40,226 bases of DNA from Lachnospiraceae bacterium UBA3641. GTDB taxonomy: Bacteria > Bacillota > Clostridia > Lachnospirales > Lachnospiraceae. This document shows positions 1 to 9,178 of this stretch, in pieces. The notes below the pieces were generated by a model, which was not told the origin of the DNA, ran no database searches, and saw only the letters and a list, made by a program, of their open reading frames with translations. How positions within the stretch are numbered: position 1 is the first letter of the stretch; every line of letters starts with the position of its first letter. Made by a program: the position numbers and the translations under genes. The DNA lies in the NCBI GenBank assembly GCA_002373875.1, contig DFKQ01000070.1:1-40226 (forward strand). The letters run 5' to 3'.

Positions 1-411
1 AAGATGACCAAGCAGGAGGTCAAGGACGAGTTCAAGAACTCCGAGGGAGATCCGCAGATAAAGGGTAAACAGAGACAGAGAATGCAGGAGGCTTCAAGGC
101 GGAGGATGATGCAGGACATACCTCAGGCGGATGTCGTCATCACGAACCCGACCCATTTTGCCGTGGCATTAAGGTATGATGCCGAAAGGGCGCCTGCTCC
201 TTATGTAATAGCCAAGGGTGAGGATTTCCTTGCGGCCAGGATCAAAGAGGAAGCAATAAAGAATGATATTGAAATAGTAGAGAACAAGCCGCTTGCAAGG
301 ATGCTGTATTACAACGTCGATCTGGGGGCCCAGATCCCTCAGGAACTGTATTCCACCGTGGCAGAGATACTTGCGGTGATCTATAACAAGCGGGAATCGG
401 CTACGGCCTAG
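1..411 (+). CDS. flhB: Flagellar export switch protein FlhB, C-terminal part (5' end outside window)
   Basis: FlhB is the substrate-specificity switch of the flagellar type III export gate; its cytoplasmic C-terminal domain cleaves itself at an Asn-Pro-Thr-His site. The frame is open from the first base, so the membrane domain lies upstream of the window. What is visible is the basic linker (KGKQRQRMQEASRRRMM) and then the NPTH cleavage site encoded at 145-156, followed by the conserved FAVALRYD stretch and the ENKPLARMLY segment typical of FlhB/YscU proteins. It is followed 30 bp later by flhA, the usual order. The internal ATG at 4 is not a real start. The product assignment is firm; only the truncation is due to the window edge. 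Confidence 0.95.
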   Translation, partial: KMTKQEVKDEFKNSEGDPQIKGKQRQRMQEASRRRMMQDIPQADVVITNPTHFAVALRYDAERAPAPYVIAKGEDFLAARIKEEAIKNDIEIVENKPLARMLYYNVDLGAQIPQELYSTVAEILAVIYNKRESATA

Positions 412-441
412 TATAAATAATAGGGATGGGAGGTGAACGGA

Positions 442-2481
442 ATGAAGATTGGAAAAGCAGACCTTGGCGTTGCCCTTTATCTGCTCTGTGCCTTTGTTTT
501 CCTTATTATCCCCATTCCGTCGGCGATCCTTGACGTATGTCTGGCACTCAATATGTCTGTAGCCTTCGCCATCCTCTTTAATTCAATGTTCGCCAAGGAA
601 GTGCTGGATATGTCTTTCTATCCCACTATGCTGCTTTTTACGACCCTCTTTCGTATTTCACTTAACGTTTCGTCGACGAGGCTCATTCTTACGACAGGCT
701 CTCCGGGTAATGTCGTTGAGACCTTCGGAAGCTTCGTGGGCGGCGGCGACCTTGTTATGGGGTCGATAGTATTTATCATCCTCATCATAATACAGTTCAT
801 GGTCATCAATAAGGGCTCCGAGCGTGTCGCCGAGGTAACTGCCAGGTTTACGCTGGATGCAATGCCCGGTAAGCAGATGGCCATTGATGCCGACCTTAAC
901 ACCGGTGCCATTACCGATGAGGAAGCCAAGAAGAGAAGGGATAAGATACAGGAAGAATCAAGCTTCTTCGGTTCCATGGATGGTGCGGTTAAGTACGTAA
1001 AGGGAGATGCGACTGCCGGCCTTATCATCACGGCCGTCAACATAGTCGGCGGCATAATCATGGGAATGACAAGAGGCGGGCTTGACTTCCAGGCTGCGCT
1101 TCAGAAATATGCGATACTGACGATAGGTGACGGCCTTGTGTCCCAGATACCTTCCCTGGTCATATCCTTATCAACAGGTATCCTTGTAACCAAGGGGGGC
1201 AAGGAAGCCGATTTCGGAAACATTATAGTAAAGCAGCTCTTCGGTATGCCAAGGGCCCTCTATATAACTGGTGCGATCCTTGCGTTTCTGGGAATATTCA
1301 CACCCCTTAACCTGCTTCTGTTTGTGGGATTCGGCGCCATATTTGTCGTATGCGGAAGGATGGTCGCCAATACTCTTGAGGAGAGCAAGGTAGAGGCTTC
1401 GGTTGATGAGAGTGAGGCGGAAGCGGAAGAGATCAGGAAACCCGAGAATGTTGTTTCCCTGCTTCAGGTTGATCCTATTGAGCTTGAATTCGGTTACGGC
1501 ATCATCCCGCTTGCTGATGTGAATCAGGGCGGAGACCTCCTTGACCGTGTTGTAATGATAAGGAGACAGATTGCCTTAGAGCTTGGTACAGTGGTACCCA
1601 TTATTCGTCTGCGGGATAACATACAGCTTAATCCCAACCAGTATATAATCAAGATAAAGGGAATTCAGGTATCCGAAGGTGAGATCCTCTTTGATCACTA
1701 TATGGCCATGAATCCGGGGTATGTTGAGGAGGAGATCTCAGGTATACCGACAACGGAGCCTTCATTCAACCTTCCCGCCACCTGGATCACGGAATCCCAG
1801 CGTGAAAGGGCGGAGAGCCTTGGTTATACCGTAGTGGATCCGCCTTCGATAATCGCCACACACTTAACCGAGATAATAAGGCAGCATATAGCAGAGCTTC
1901 TGACAAGGCAGGATGTGCAGAATCTTGTCAATAACCTGAAGGAATCCAATCCTTCGCTTGTTGATGAGCTTACGCCGAAGCTTCTGGGCCTCGGCGAGAT
2001 ACAGAAGGTTCTTCAGAACCTCTTAAGGGAGGGGATATCCATAAGGGATCTTCTTACCATATTCGAGACCCTGGCGGATCATGCCGTTATATCAAGAGAT
2101 ACGGATATCCTTACCGAGTATGTCAGGCAGGCGCTTAAGCGTGCGATCTCGGCCAAGTACTTCCCGGTGGGTGAAGCGACTCAGGTTGTGACTCTGGATC
2201 CCAAGATAGAGCAGGAGATCATGGCTTCCGTTAAGCAGACGGAGCAGGGGGCATACCTTACCCTGGATCCCGAAAGGACCAAGGCTATAATTAATTCAGT
2301 CAGAATAGAAACGGACAAGCTTGAAAAGCTGGGCAAGTCACTCATTATCATCACTTCGCCCATAGTCAGGATGTACTTTAAGAAGCTTACGGAGGATTAT
2401 TTCAAGGATCTGGTTGTGGTTTCATATAATGAAGTTGATTCCAATGTCGAGCTACAATCCGTGGGAATGGTGACAGCTTAA
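442..2481 (+). CDS. flhA: Flagellar biosynthesis protein FlhA
   Basis: FlhA is the large export-gate subunit of the flagellar type III apparatus: an N-terminal membrane domain that couples proton flow to export, and a cytoplasmic domain that docks chaperone-substrate complexes. The protein has several hydrophobic segments in roughly its first 310 residues. They are interrupted by the highly conserved FHIPEP-family cytoplasmic loop (RISLNVSSTRLIL, then DAMPGKQMAIDADLN and EEAKKRRDKIQEESSFFGSM), and a soluble C-terminal half follows. The length of 679 residues is normal. I place the start at ATG 442. An in-frame GTG at 433 overlaps the Shine-Dalgarno GGAGG (429-433), which is ideally spaced for 442. 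The stop codon abuts the flhF start with no gap. Confidence 0.96.
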   Translation: MKIGKADLGVALYLLCAFVFLIIPIPSAILDVCLALNMSVAFAILFNSMFAKEVLDMSFYPTMLLFTTLFRISLNVSSTRLILTTGSPGNVVETFGSFVGGGDLVMGSIVFIILIIIQFMVINKGSERVAEVTARFTLDAMPGKQMAIDADLNTGAITDEEAKKRRDKIQEESSFFGSMDGAVKYVKGDATAGLIITAVNIVGGIIMGMTRGGLDFQAALQKYAILTIGDGLVSQIPSLVISLSTGILVTKGGKEADFGNIIVKQLFGMPRALYITGAILAFLGIFTPLNLLLFVGFGAIFVVCGRMVANTLEESKVEASVDESEAEAEEIRKPENVVSLLQVDPIELEFGYGIIPLADVNQGGDLLDRVVMIRRQIALELGTVVPIIRLRDNIQLNPNQYIIKIKGIQVSEGEILFDHYMAMNPGYVEEEISGIPTTEPSFNLPATWITESQRERAESLGYTVVDPPSIIATHLTEIIRQHIAELLTRQDVQNLVNNLKESNPSLVDELTPKLLGLGEIQKVLQNLLREGISIRDLLTIFETLADHAVISRDTDILTEYVRQALKRAISAKYFPVGEATQVVTLDPKIEQEIMASVKQTEQGAYLTLDPERTKAIINSVRIETDKLEKLGKSLIIITSPIVRMYFKKLTEDYFKDLVVVSYNEVDSNVELQSVGMVTA

Positions 2482-3696
2482 ATGATTATCAAGAAATTTC
2501 AGGGAAAAACCGAAGAAGAAGCTACGGTTCTTGCAAAAAAGGAACTTGGGAGCACGGCTGTCATTATGAATGTAAGGACGGTGAAGAGCAAGGGCTTAAA
2601 GGCACTTTTCAAGAAGCCTGTGGTTGAGGTCACGGCTGCGCTGGAGGACGAGCCCGATCGCAGTACATACAAGCCCATTCTTCCTACTGCTACTGTAAGA
2701 AGGACAGTTCAGAGCGTAAAGACGGAATTACCTGAAGAGACGGTTAAGGAGGTAAAATATGAAGAGCCTGCACCGGTATCAAGAGAGAGCAGGAAGGAAT
2801 CGAAGGAATCCCTTGAGGAAAAGCTTAACAGTATCCATTCTCTGATAGAGCAGCAGCTGAGCAGAGAGGTCATGGAAGGAGATTTTGAAGAAGACTCCGA
2901 TGAACAGATGGCCTTCTTCAAGCTCATTTACAATACACTCATAGATAACGAGGTTGATGAAAAATACGCCAACGAGATAATCGATGAGCTGGGCAAGATC
3001 AGGAAGACCGGGTCAGGTATCGATATCTTTCTGGCGAATATATACCAGAAGATGATCCTTCAGTTCGGACAGCCCTCCACGGTAACACCGGCGGACGAGG
3101 GGGCCAAGCTGGTTTTCTTTATAGGTCCCACCGGAGTAGGGAAAACGACGACCATAGCCAAGATAGCAAGCAAGTTAAATGTAGATGACAAAAAGAAGGT
3201 TGCCCTTCTTACTACAGATACCTACAGGATAGCAGCGGCAGAGCAGCTTCGTACCTATGCCAATATCCTTGATGCCCCATTCAGAGTCATATATACCGAG
3301 GATGAGGTAAAGGGTGCATTGGATGAATTTAAGGATTTTGACTATATCCTTGTGGATACGGCAGGACATTCGCACCATAATGAAGCCCAGAAGAATGCAA
3401 TGAAGCAATTTCTTCATTGCGTGGATGGTGTTATTGAGAAGGAAGTATATCTGGTGGTTTCGGCAACGACCAAGTACAGGGATCTTTTGAGCATTGCAGA
3501 CGCTTATTCGGAAATGACCGATTACAAGCTCATCTTCACCAAGCTTGACGAGACTACGACTCTTGGTAATCTTTTTAACCTTAAGAAGCATACTGGAGCG
3601 CAGATGTCCTATATAACCTGCGGACAGAACGTTCCCGATGACATAGAGCAGTTCAGTCCTCAGAATACGGTCAAACAGTTGTTGGGAGGCAGATAG
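2482..3696 (+). CDS. flhF: Flagellar biosynthesis GTPase FlhF
   Basis: FlhF is an SRP54-type GTPase that sets the position and number of flagella, working with the ATPase FlhG encoded next. The 404-residue protein has the usual three parts: an N-terminal basic B domain beginning MIIKKFQGKT, a variable acidic/charged linker (about residues 55-140), and the NG GTPase core. Visible motifs are the P-loop GPTGVGKTTT (215-224), DTYRIAAAEQLRTYA (246-260), the G3 motif DTAGHS (292-297) and the guanine-specificity motif TKLDE (353-357). The ATG directly follows the flhA stop codon without spacing, so translation is probably coupled. Confidence 0.96.
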   Translation: MIIKKFQGKTEEEATVLAKKELGSTAVIMNVRTVKSKGLKALFKKPVVEVTAALEDEPDRSTYKPILPTATVRRTVQSVKTELPEETVKEVKYEEPAPVSRESRKESKESLEEKLNSIHSLIEQQLSREVMEGDFEEDSDEQMAFFKLIYNTLIDNEVDEKYANEIIDELGKIRKTGSGIDIFLANIYQKMILQFGQPSTVTPADEGAKLVFFIGPTGVGKTTTIAKIASKLNVDDKKKVALLTTDTYRIAAAEQLRTYANILDAPFRVIYTEDEVKGALDEFKDFDYILVDTAGHSHHNEAQKNAMKQFLHCVDGVIEKEVYLVVSATTKYRDLLSIADAYSEMTDYKLIFTKLDETTTLGNLFNLKKHTGAQMSYITCGQNVPDDIEQFSPQNTVKQLLGGR

Positions 3697-3697
3697 C

Positions 3698-4597
3698 ATG
3701 GATCAGGCGTCACAACTGAGAAATATAATAAAGATGAACGCCCAGCCGGGGCAGCGGCCCACAGCCAGGGTTATTACGGTGACCAGCGGTAAGGGTGGGG
3801 TCGGTAAGTCAAATGTCTCGATCAATCTTGCCGTATGGCTGAGGAAGCTGGGGCAGAGGGTGATCATATTCGATGCCGATTTCGGTCTGGCAAATATCGA
3901 GGTCATGTTCGGCGCCATCCCGAGACATAACCTGGGAGACCTTATCTACCAGGGCAAGAACATCAGGGAAATAATAACAGAAGGCCCCATGGACATAGGA
4001 TTTATATCCGGCGGTTCGGGGATTGCAGGGCTTACAAACCTGGGACGGGATTATATAAATTATCTGATACAGAATCTGGCGGAGCTTGACATGCTGGCTG
4101 ATGTTATCATAATTGATACCGGAGCGGGAATATCGGATGCGGTGATAGAATTTCTGGTCGCCAGCGGAGAGGTGCTCCTGGTCACGACGCCCGAGCCCAC
4201 ATCCATTACCGATTCCTATTCACTCCTTAAGGCACTTAACAGGCATGTGAGGTTTAACAGGGAAATGACCACCATAAAGGTCATCGCCAATAAGGTAAGA
4301 AGTCCGGAGGAGGGGCAGCAGCTCTACAACAAGCTGAATGCGGTGGTAAGCAGATACTTAAAGATCCCAATAAGATATCTGGGACATGTACCGGAGGATT
4401 CCCAGCTTGTCAAGGCTGTAATGCAGCAGACACCTATATCCATTGACAGCCCGAATGCCAAGTCATCAAGGGCATTTGAGAATCTGGCATATGCTCTGGT
4501 AAACAATGCCAATGATGTCAGCTTCAAGAAACACGGTATGACCGGCTTCTTCGCCAACATGGTCAGGGGGATAAAGAGCAGGGAATGGCAGTACTAA
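3698..4597 (+). CDS. flhG: MinD/ParA-family ATPase FlhG (flagellar number regulator)
   Basis: FlhG (also YlxH) is a MinD-like ATPase that stimulates the FlhF GTPase and limits flagellar number. The 299-residue protein has the deviant Walker A motif GKGGVGKSN (31-39), a switch/Walker B region around IIFDADFGLANIEV, and the DTGAGIS motif. An N-terminal extension QLRNIIKMN resembles the FlhF-activating helix with its conserved L/R residues. The start at 3698 lies one base after the flhF stop and has a good Shine-Dalgarno GGGAGG at 3684-3689. Its place between flhF and a PilZ gene separates it from cell-division MinD. Confidence 0.94.
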   Translation: MDQASQLRNIIKMNAQPGQRPTARVITVTSGKGGVGKSNVSINLAVWLRKLGQRVIIFDADFGLANIEVMFGAIPRHNLGDLIYQGKNIREIITEGPMDIGFISGGSGIAGLTNLGRDYINYLIQNLAELDMLADVIIIDTGAGISDAVIEFLVASGEVLLVTTPEPTSITDSYSLLKALNRHVRFNREMTTIKVIANKVRSPEEGQQLYNKLNAVVSRYLKIPIRYLGHVPEDSQLVKAVMQQTPISIDSPNAKSSRAFENLAYALVNNANDVSFKKHGMTGFFANMVRGIKSREWQY

Positions 4598-4615
4598 AGA
4601 AAGAGGAGAGAGGAT

Positions 4616-5341
4616 ATGCTATCAAAGTACGTTAAATTGGGTGACAAGCTTGAGCTTGAGACTATTGATAACTCAAGGAATAGAAATGAGCTTAGCGAGA
4701 AGAAGAATTACAGGAGCCAGGTATATGACATTGTGTCCGAGGATCAGATCAAGATAGCAATGCCAATGGAGCAGGGCAAGGTGATCCTTCTTCCCGTGGA
4801 CGGCGAGTACAATATATGCTTCTATACCCAGACGGGTCTGTATCAGTGCCTGGCAAGGGTGATAGACAGGTACAAGTCCGATAATATCTTCGTGCTCGTA
4901 ATGGAGCTTACCACCGATATAAGGAAGTACCAGAGACGGGAATATTACCGGCTTAATTGTGTCCTTGACATGAAGGCAAGAAGCGTGTCGGATTCGGAAA
5001 ATGTGAAAAGTCCTACCGAACAGGTTCATTTCCTTGATACGGATATTACCTTTTCCAACGGGACAATGGTGGATATAAGCGGCGGTGGAGCCAGATTTAT
5101 CTCGAAGGACCGTTATCCCAAGGGCAGCAACATACAGTTCGCATTTTCTCTGTTTGTGAACGGCAAGCTGACGGAATATAAACTTCTCGGGCGTGTATTA
5201 TATTCAGAAGAGCTTGAATCCAGAGCCGGTTCTTACGAGCACAGGATACAGTTCATAAATATAATGAATGATGAGAGGGAGAGTATTATCAAGTTTATCT
5301 TCGAAGAAGAAAGAAAAATCAGACGTAGGGAGAAGGGATGA
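4616..5341 (+). CDS. PilZ-domain c-di-GMP-binding flagellar brake protein (YcgR-like)
   Basis: This 241-residue protein has the YcgR two-domain plan: an N-terminal YcgR-type barrel (about residues 1-100, here including MEQGKVILLPVDGEYNICFY) and a C-terminal PilZ domain. The PilZ c-di-GMP-binding motif is seen as QRREYYRLNC (106-115), with the key arginines R107, R108 and R112, followed by DISGGGARF (153-161). In other bacteria such proteins slow the flagellar motor when c-di-GMP is high. Location in the flagellar operon between flhG and cheB supports that role. Start ATG 4616 follows a GAGGAGAGAGG ribosome-binding site. The C-terminus overlaps the ribosome-binding region of cheB, so coupled translation is likely. 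Confidence 0.9.
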   Translation: MLSKYVKLGDKLELETIDNSRNRNELSEKKNYRSQVYDIVSEDQIKIAMPMEQGKVILLPVDGEYNICFYTQTGLYQCLARVIDRYKSDNIFVLVMELTTDIRKYQRREYYRLNCVLDMKARSVSDSENVKSPTEQVHFLDTDITFSNGTMVDISGGGARFISKDRYPKGSNIQFAFSLFVNGKLTEYKLLGRVLYSEELESRAGSYEHRIQFINIMNDERESIIKFIFEEERKIRRREKG

Positions 5342-5345
5342 TATT

Positions 5346-6524
5346 TTGAAAAAGAAAATACTTATCATAGATGACTCTGCACTCATGAGAAGGGTGCTCT
5401 GTGATATAATCAATTCGGACGACAGATTTGAAGTGGTTGAGTACGCTGTTGACGGAGCAGACGGATTCAAGAAGGTATGTGCAAAAACATACGATGCCGT
5501 GGTTCTTGACGTGTACATGCCTAAAATGACGGGACTTGAGCTGCTTAAGGAGATGCAGAAGAGTAAGGTTTATGCTAATGTCCTCATGGCGAGCACAACG
5601 ACCGGCGAAGGGGCGAGGGAAACCATTGAGGCTCTGGAGCTTGGAGCGGTTGACTTTATCAAGAAGCCCGAAAATGTTGCGGATGCAAGGCATGCGGAAT
5701 TCAAGGACAGGTTTCTTACGCTGCTTGATGTTGTTACCAAGACGAACCCTTCGCACATGGCAAGGGCCGGCTCCCTGGGGACAGGGGACCGGAACAGGTC
5801 GAAGACCTTCGTTTCGAGGTATGATGTCAACTTCCACAACAAGCCCGGTTCCATACCTGTGAGCCATATATTACGTGCGGGTGATGTAAAGCCGACGGGT
5901 AAGCCGGCAGAACCGGAGGGGAACAAGCAATATCCCAGGGTTCCGGGCAGGAAGATAGTAGCCATTGCGTCATCAACGGGAGGTCCAAAAGCCCTGCAGG
6001 AGGTTATTCCCAAGCTTCCCAAGGAGCTGAATGCACCTGTACTGTTGGTACAGCATATGCCTAAGGGGTTCACCGGCTCGTTGGCGAGCAGGCTTAATGA
6101 ACTCAGCTACATTGATGTGACGGAGGCCAGGGAAGGCGAACCGCTGCTCAAAGGGCATGTATATATTGCGCCGGGTGGGGCACATCTTAATGCGGTCAGG
6201 TCGGCAGGCGGAAACAAGATACATATGTCTGACGAACCTGCCAGGGAAGGTGTGAAACCGTGCGCCAATTATATGTATGAGTCACTGATCGGAGCTAATT
6301 TCGATGAAGTTGTCTGTGTGGTTCTTACCGGAATGGGGTGCGATGGCACCGCCGGGATCATTAACTTGAAGAAAAGTCAGAAGGTGCGAGTGATCGCGCA
6401 GAGCGAGGAGAGCTGTACGGTATACGGGATGCCAAGGAGCGTCGTTGACGGCGGTCTGGCTGACGAGGTGGTACCGCTTTCGCAGGTTGCGGATCATATC
6501 ATTAAGAACGTGGGGGTATGCTAG
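5346..6524 (+). CDS. cheB: Chemotaxis response regulator / protein-glutamate methylesterase CheB
   Basis: CheB removes methyl groups from chemoreceptor glutamates when phosphorylated by CheA. It has an N-terminal receiver domain (acidic pair D9/D10, phospho-acceptor D55 in VVLDVYMPKMTG), a roughly 65-residue linker, and a C-terminal methylesterase. The catalytic triad can be read as S210 (ASSTGGPK), H237 (VQHMPKGF) and D333 (GMGCDG). The only in-frame ATG codons lie inside the PilZ gene at 5268 and 5271. The best start is TTG 5346, giving MKKKILIIDDS, with an AGGGAGAAGGG ribosome site ending at 5337. That yields 392 residues, normal for the family. The gene overlaps a possible upstream start of cheA. 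Confidence 0.95.
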   Translation: MKKKILIIDDSALMRRVLCDIINSDDRFEVVEYAVDGADGFKKVCAKTYDAVVLDVYMPKMTGLELLKEMQKSKVYANVLMASTTTGEGARETIEALELGAVDFIKKPENVADARHAEFKDRFLTLLDVVTKTNPSHMARAGSLGTGDRNRSKTFVSRYDVNFHNKPGSIPVSHILRAGDVKPTGKPAEPEGNKQYPRVPGRKIVAIASSTGGPKALQEVIPKLPKELNAPVLLVQHMPKGFTGSLASRLNELSYIDVTEAREGEPLLKGHVYIAPGGAHLNAVRSAGGNKIHMSDEPAREGVKPCANYMYESLIGANFDEVVCVVLTGMGCDGTAGIINLKKSQKVRVIAQSEESCTVYGMPRSVVDGGLADEVVPLSQVADHIIKNVGVC

Positions 6525-6526
6525 CC

Positions 6527-8674
6527 ATGGATGTTAACCAGTATTTGGAGATATTCTTAGACGAAACGAATGAGCATTTACAGAGCCTCAGTGACCAGCT
6601 GATGATCCTTGAGAAGGAGCCGGAGAATGCGGATACCATAAATGAGATATTCCGCGCGGCGCATTCGCTCAAGGGCATGGCAGGAACCATGGGCTACAAG
6701 AGGATGCAGGCTCTAACTCACGACATGGAGAATGTATTCTCGGAGATCAGGAACGGCAAGATGAAGGTAACCAGCCAGCTTGTCGATGTATTGTTCCAGA
6801 CACTTGATGCGCTTGAAGAGTACAAAAATACTATTCAGGAAACACAGGATGAAGGAACCAATGACAACGCCGCCATCATACAGGCTCTTCAGAAGTGCCT
6901 GGATGAAGGAACCGGGGCAGCCTCGGCAGCCGCAACGAGTACACCGGCCGGTGGTGATGCTAAAAAGGAAGCGGGAAGCGCAGCGGATGAAGGCGCGGAT
7001 GATGACAGGAAATGGAAGTCCATCAAGCTTCAGGAGCATGAGATAAACGCGCTCAAGGAAGCTGAAGAGAAGAAGATGAACATATACGGTTGTACCGTAT
7101 ATATACAGGAATCCTGTATCCTCAAGGCTGCAAGGGCTTTCCTTGTGTTCAAGGCTCTTGAGGAGCTGGGCGAGATAATCATATCCGATCCGTCCACGCA
7201 GGATATAGAAGACGAGAAGTTTGATTTTGATTTTTCCCTCTATCTGGTAACCCAGGAGTCCTACGACAAGGTCGAAGAGGCGGTAATGAGCGTTTCCGAG
7301 ATCGAGAAGGTTATCGGAGAGGCAATACCCATTGAGACCATATTGGACGGTGAGGTTGAAGAGAGCAAGCCTGCGGAGACTGAGGAAGCGGCACCTGCCG
7401 CCCAGGACATTAAGCCTGAAGCCAATGTTCCCGCTTCGGCTGCCCAGACAGCACCCGCACCCGCACAGGGAGGCGCCGGAGCACCGGCCAAGAAGGCGGC
7501 AGGTAAGCCCGTAGTCAACAGAACGGTCAGGGTGGATATTGAGAAGCTTGATGTACTGATGAACCTGGTCAGCGAGCTTATTATAGCCAAGAACTCACTT
7601 GTTTCCTATTCGAGTGCAGGCCAGGCAGGGACCAATAACTCCAACTTCAATGAACAGATCGAATACCTTGAGAGCGTGACCACGAACCTGCATGAATCCG
7701 TAATGAAGGTTCGAATGGTTCCTATTGAGAGTATTACCACCAAGTTCCCCAGAATGATAAGGGATCTCAGTAAGAAGCTCAACAAGAAGATGGAGCTGTA
7801 CATGACAGGTGAGGATACCGAGCTTGACCGTACCGTGGTCGATGAGATCGGTGATCCCCTTATGCACATGCTGCGTAATTCGGCTGACCACGGACTTGAA
7901 TCTACCGAAGATCGTATTGCCAAGGGTAAGAACCCGGTTGGTTCCATTTATCTTGATGCATATCAGGACGGTAATAACGTAGTTATCGAGGTTAAGGATG
8001 ACGGTAACGGAATCGATGTGGAAGCCGTTAAGAGGAAGGCTATTGAGCGTGGAACGATCACGGCTGAGCAGGGCGAGAACATGTCCAGCAAGGAGATCAT
8101 TGACCTTCTGTTCCTTCCGTCATTCTCAACAGCCAAGGTTGTTTCGGATGTATCGGGACGAGGTGTGGGTCTTGACGTTGTTAAGAGTAAGATCGAGGCA
8201 CTTGGCGGTGACGTGTCGGTAAAGACCAAGCTTGGCGAGGGGTCGACCTTCTCCATCAGGCTTCCTCTTACACTCGCCATCATTCAGGCCCTTATGGTTA
8301 TAGTCGGAGAAGAGAAGTACGCCATATCACTCGGGTCCATTGATACTATTGAAGATATCAGTGAGTCGGAGATCAAGTATGTAGAAGCCAAGGAGGTAAT
8401 AAACCTTCGCGGTAACGTAATCCCACTTGTAAGGCTTCATGAGGTACTGGGTCTTGAGGCTTCGGCCGATAAGAAGGACAGGATGATAGTTGTTATCGTC
8501 AAGAAGGGCGATCAGTATGCAGGCCTTGTTGTTGACGAGCTTATAGGACAGCAGGAGATCGTTATCAAATCTCTGGGTAAATACATTAACTGCACAAGCC
8601 GTATGATAAGCGGCGCGACCATCCTGGGCGATGGCGAGGTTGCGCTTATCATAGATGCTAATTGTCTTATATAG
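6527..8674 (+). CDS. cheA: Chemotaxis histidine kinase CheA
   Basis: CheA autophosphorylates in response to chemoreceptors and passes phosphate to CheY and CheB. Domains in order (numbering from ATG 6527): P1 histidine phosphotransfer with H46 in AAHSLKGMAGTMG; a P2 regulator-binding domain at about 182-275, bounded by Ala/Pro/Glu-rich linkers; P3 dimerisation at about 333-415; P4 ATPase with N-box HMLRNSADHG (447-456), DDGNGID (491-497) and GRGVGLDV (544-551); and a CheW-like P5 domain from about 585 to the end. Total length is 715 residues. An in-frame ATG at 6518 overlaps the cheB stop and would add three residues. I prefer 6527 because MDVNQYLEIFL matches the typical family start and the spacing to the G-rich site is better. 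Confidence 0.96.
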   Translation: MDVNQYLEIFLDETNEHLQSLSDQLMILEKEPENADTINEIFRAAHSLKGMAGTMGYKRMQALTHDMENVFSEIRNGKMKVTSQLVDVLFQTLDALEEYKNTIQETQDEGTNDNAAIIQALQKCLDEGTGAASAAATSTPAGGDAKKEAGSAADEGADDDRKWKSIKLQEHEINALKEAEEKKMNIYGCTVYIQESCILKAARAFLVFKALEELGEIIISDPSTQDIEDEKFDFDFSLYLVTQESYDKVEEAVMSVSEIEKVIGEAIPIETILDGEVEESKPAETEEAAPAAQDIKPEANVPASAAQTAPAPAQGGAGAPAKKAAGKPVVNRTVRVDIEKLDVLMNLVSELIIAKNSLVSYSSAGQAGTNNSNFNEQIEYLESVTTNLHESVMKVRMVPIESITTKFPRMIRDLSKKLNKKMELYMTGEDTELDRTVVDEIGDPLMHMLRNSADHGLESTEDRIAKGKNPVGSIYLDAYQDGNNVVIEVKDDGNGIDVEAVKRKAIERGTITAEQGENMSSKEIIDLLFLPSFSTAKVVSDVSGRGVGLDVVKSKIEALGGDVSVKTKLGEGSTFSIRLPLTLAIIQALMVIVGEEKYAISLGSIDTIEDISESEIKYVEAKEVINLRGNVIPLVRLHEVLGLEASADKKDRMIVVIVKKGDQYAGLVVDELIGQQEIVIKSLGKYINCTSRMISGATILGDGEVALIIDANCLI

Positions 8675-8685
8675 GAGGGGTCAAC

Positions 8686-9153
8686 ATGGATGAAATCAGT
8701 GTAATGAACAATGAGTTTGATACCACTCAGTATATTGTGATCAATATAGGAGATGAACAGTACGGGATCGATATCAAGTATGTTGATAATATAGTGCGTA
8801 TGCAGAAGATAACCAGGGTTCCCAACTGCCAGGAATACTTTAAGGGAGTTATCAACCTCCGTGGTGAGGTCGTGCCTGTAATGAGCTTCCGTATGAAGGT
8901 GGGGTTGCCTGAGACAGACCTTACCAATAAGACCAGGATAATCATCATAAAGCTTGAGCAGAATGCTCCTGTCGGTATCATAGTCGATGCGGTAAGGGAG
9001 GTTGTCACACTCAGTGAGAACAATGTTGATCCCGCAGCCAGGAACAGTACCAATACAGACGCAAGCTACATAAACGGGATCGGAAAGTGTGGTGATACCC
9101 TTATTTCGCTGCTTGATCTTAATGTGGTCATTTCCGAAAAGGACAAGGAATAA
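8686..9153 (+). CDS. cheW: Chemotaxis coupling protein CheW
   Basis: CheW bridges chemoreceptors to CheA. The 155-residue protein is a single CheW domain: YIVINIGDEQYGIDIKYVDN, the characteristic RVPNCQEYFKGVINLRGEV segment and a GIIVDAVREVV strand-helix unit. The frame is open upstream into the end of cheA, but ATG 8686 has a strong ribosome site, GGAGGGG, ending at 8680, so it is the likely start. It sits 11 bp after cheA, the normal position for an adaptor that must be made in proportion to the kinase. Confidence 0.95.
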   Translation: MDEISVMNNEFDTTQYIVINIGDEQYGIDIKYVDNIVRMQKITRVPNCQEYFKGVINLRGEVVPVMSFRMKVGLPETDLTNKTRIIIIKLEQNAPVGIIVDAVREVVTLSENNVDPAARNSTNTDASYINGIGKCGDTLISLLDLNVVISEKDKE

Positions 9154-9178
9154 GGACGGTTGTTAAGTGGGGTGAATT

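Noticed and set aside
433..441. GTG at 433 as the flhA start
   Set aside because: It overlaps the Shine-Dalgarno sequence that is correctly spaced for ATG 442.
3175..3699. 174-codon open frame on the - strand inside flhF
   Set aside because: Antisense to the conserved GTPase core with no ribosome site or domain; a shadow of the coding strand.
5268..5345. Upstream ATG codons at 5268/5271 as the cheB start
   Set aside because: They would add 26 residues unrelated to a receiver domain and lie within the PilZ gene; TTG 5346 has a good ribosome site and begins at the receiver domain.
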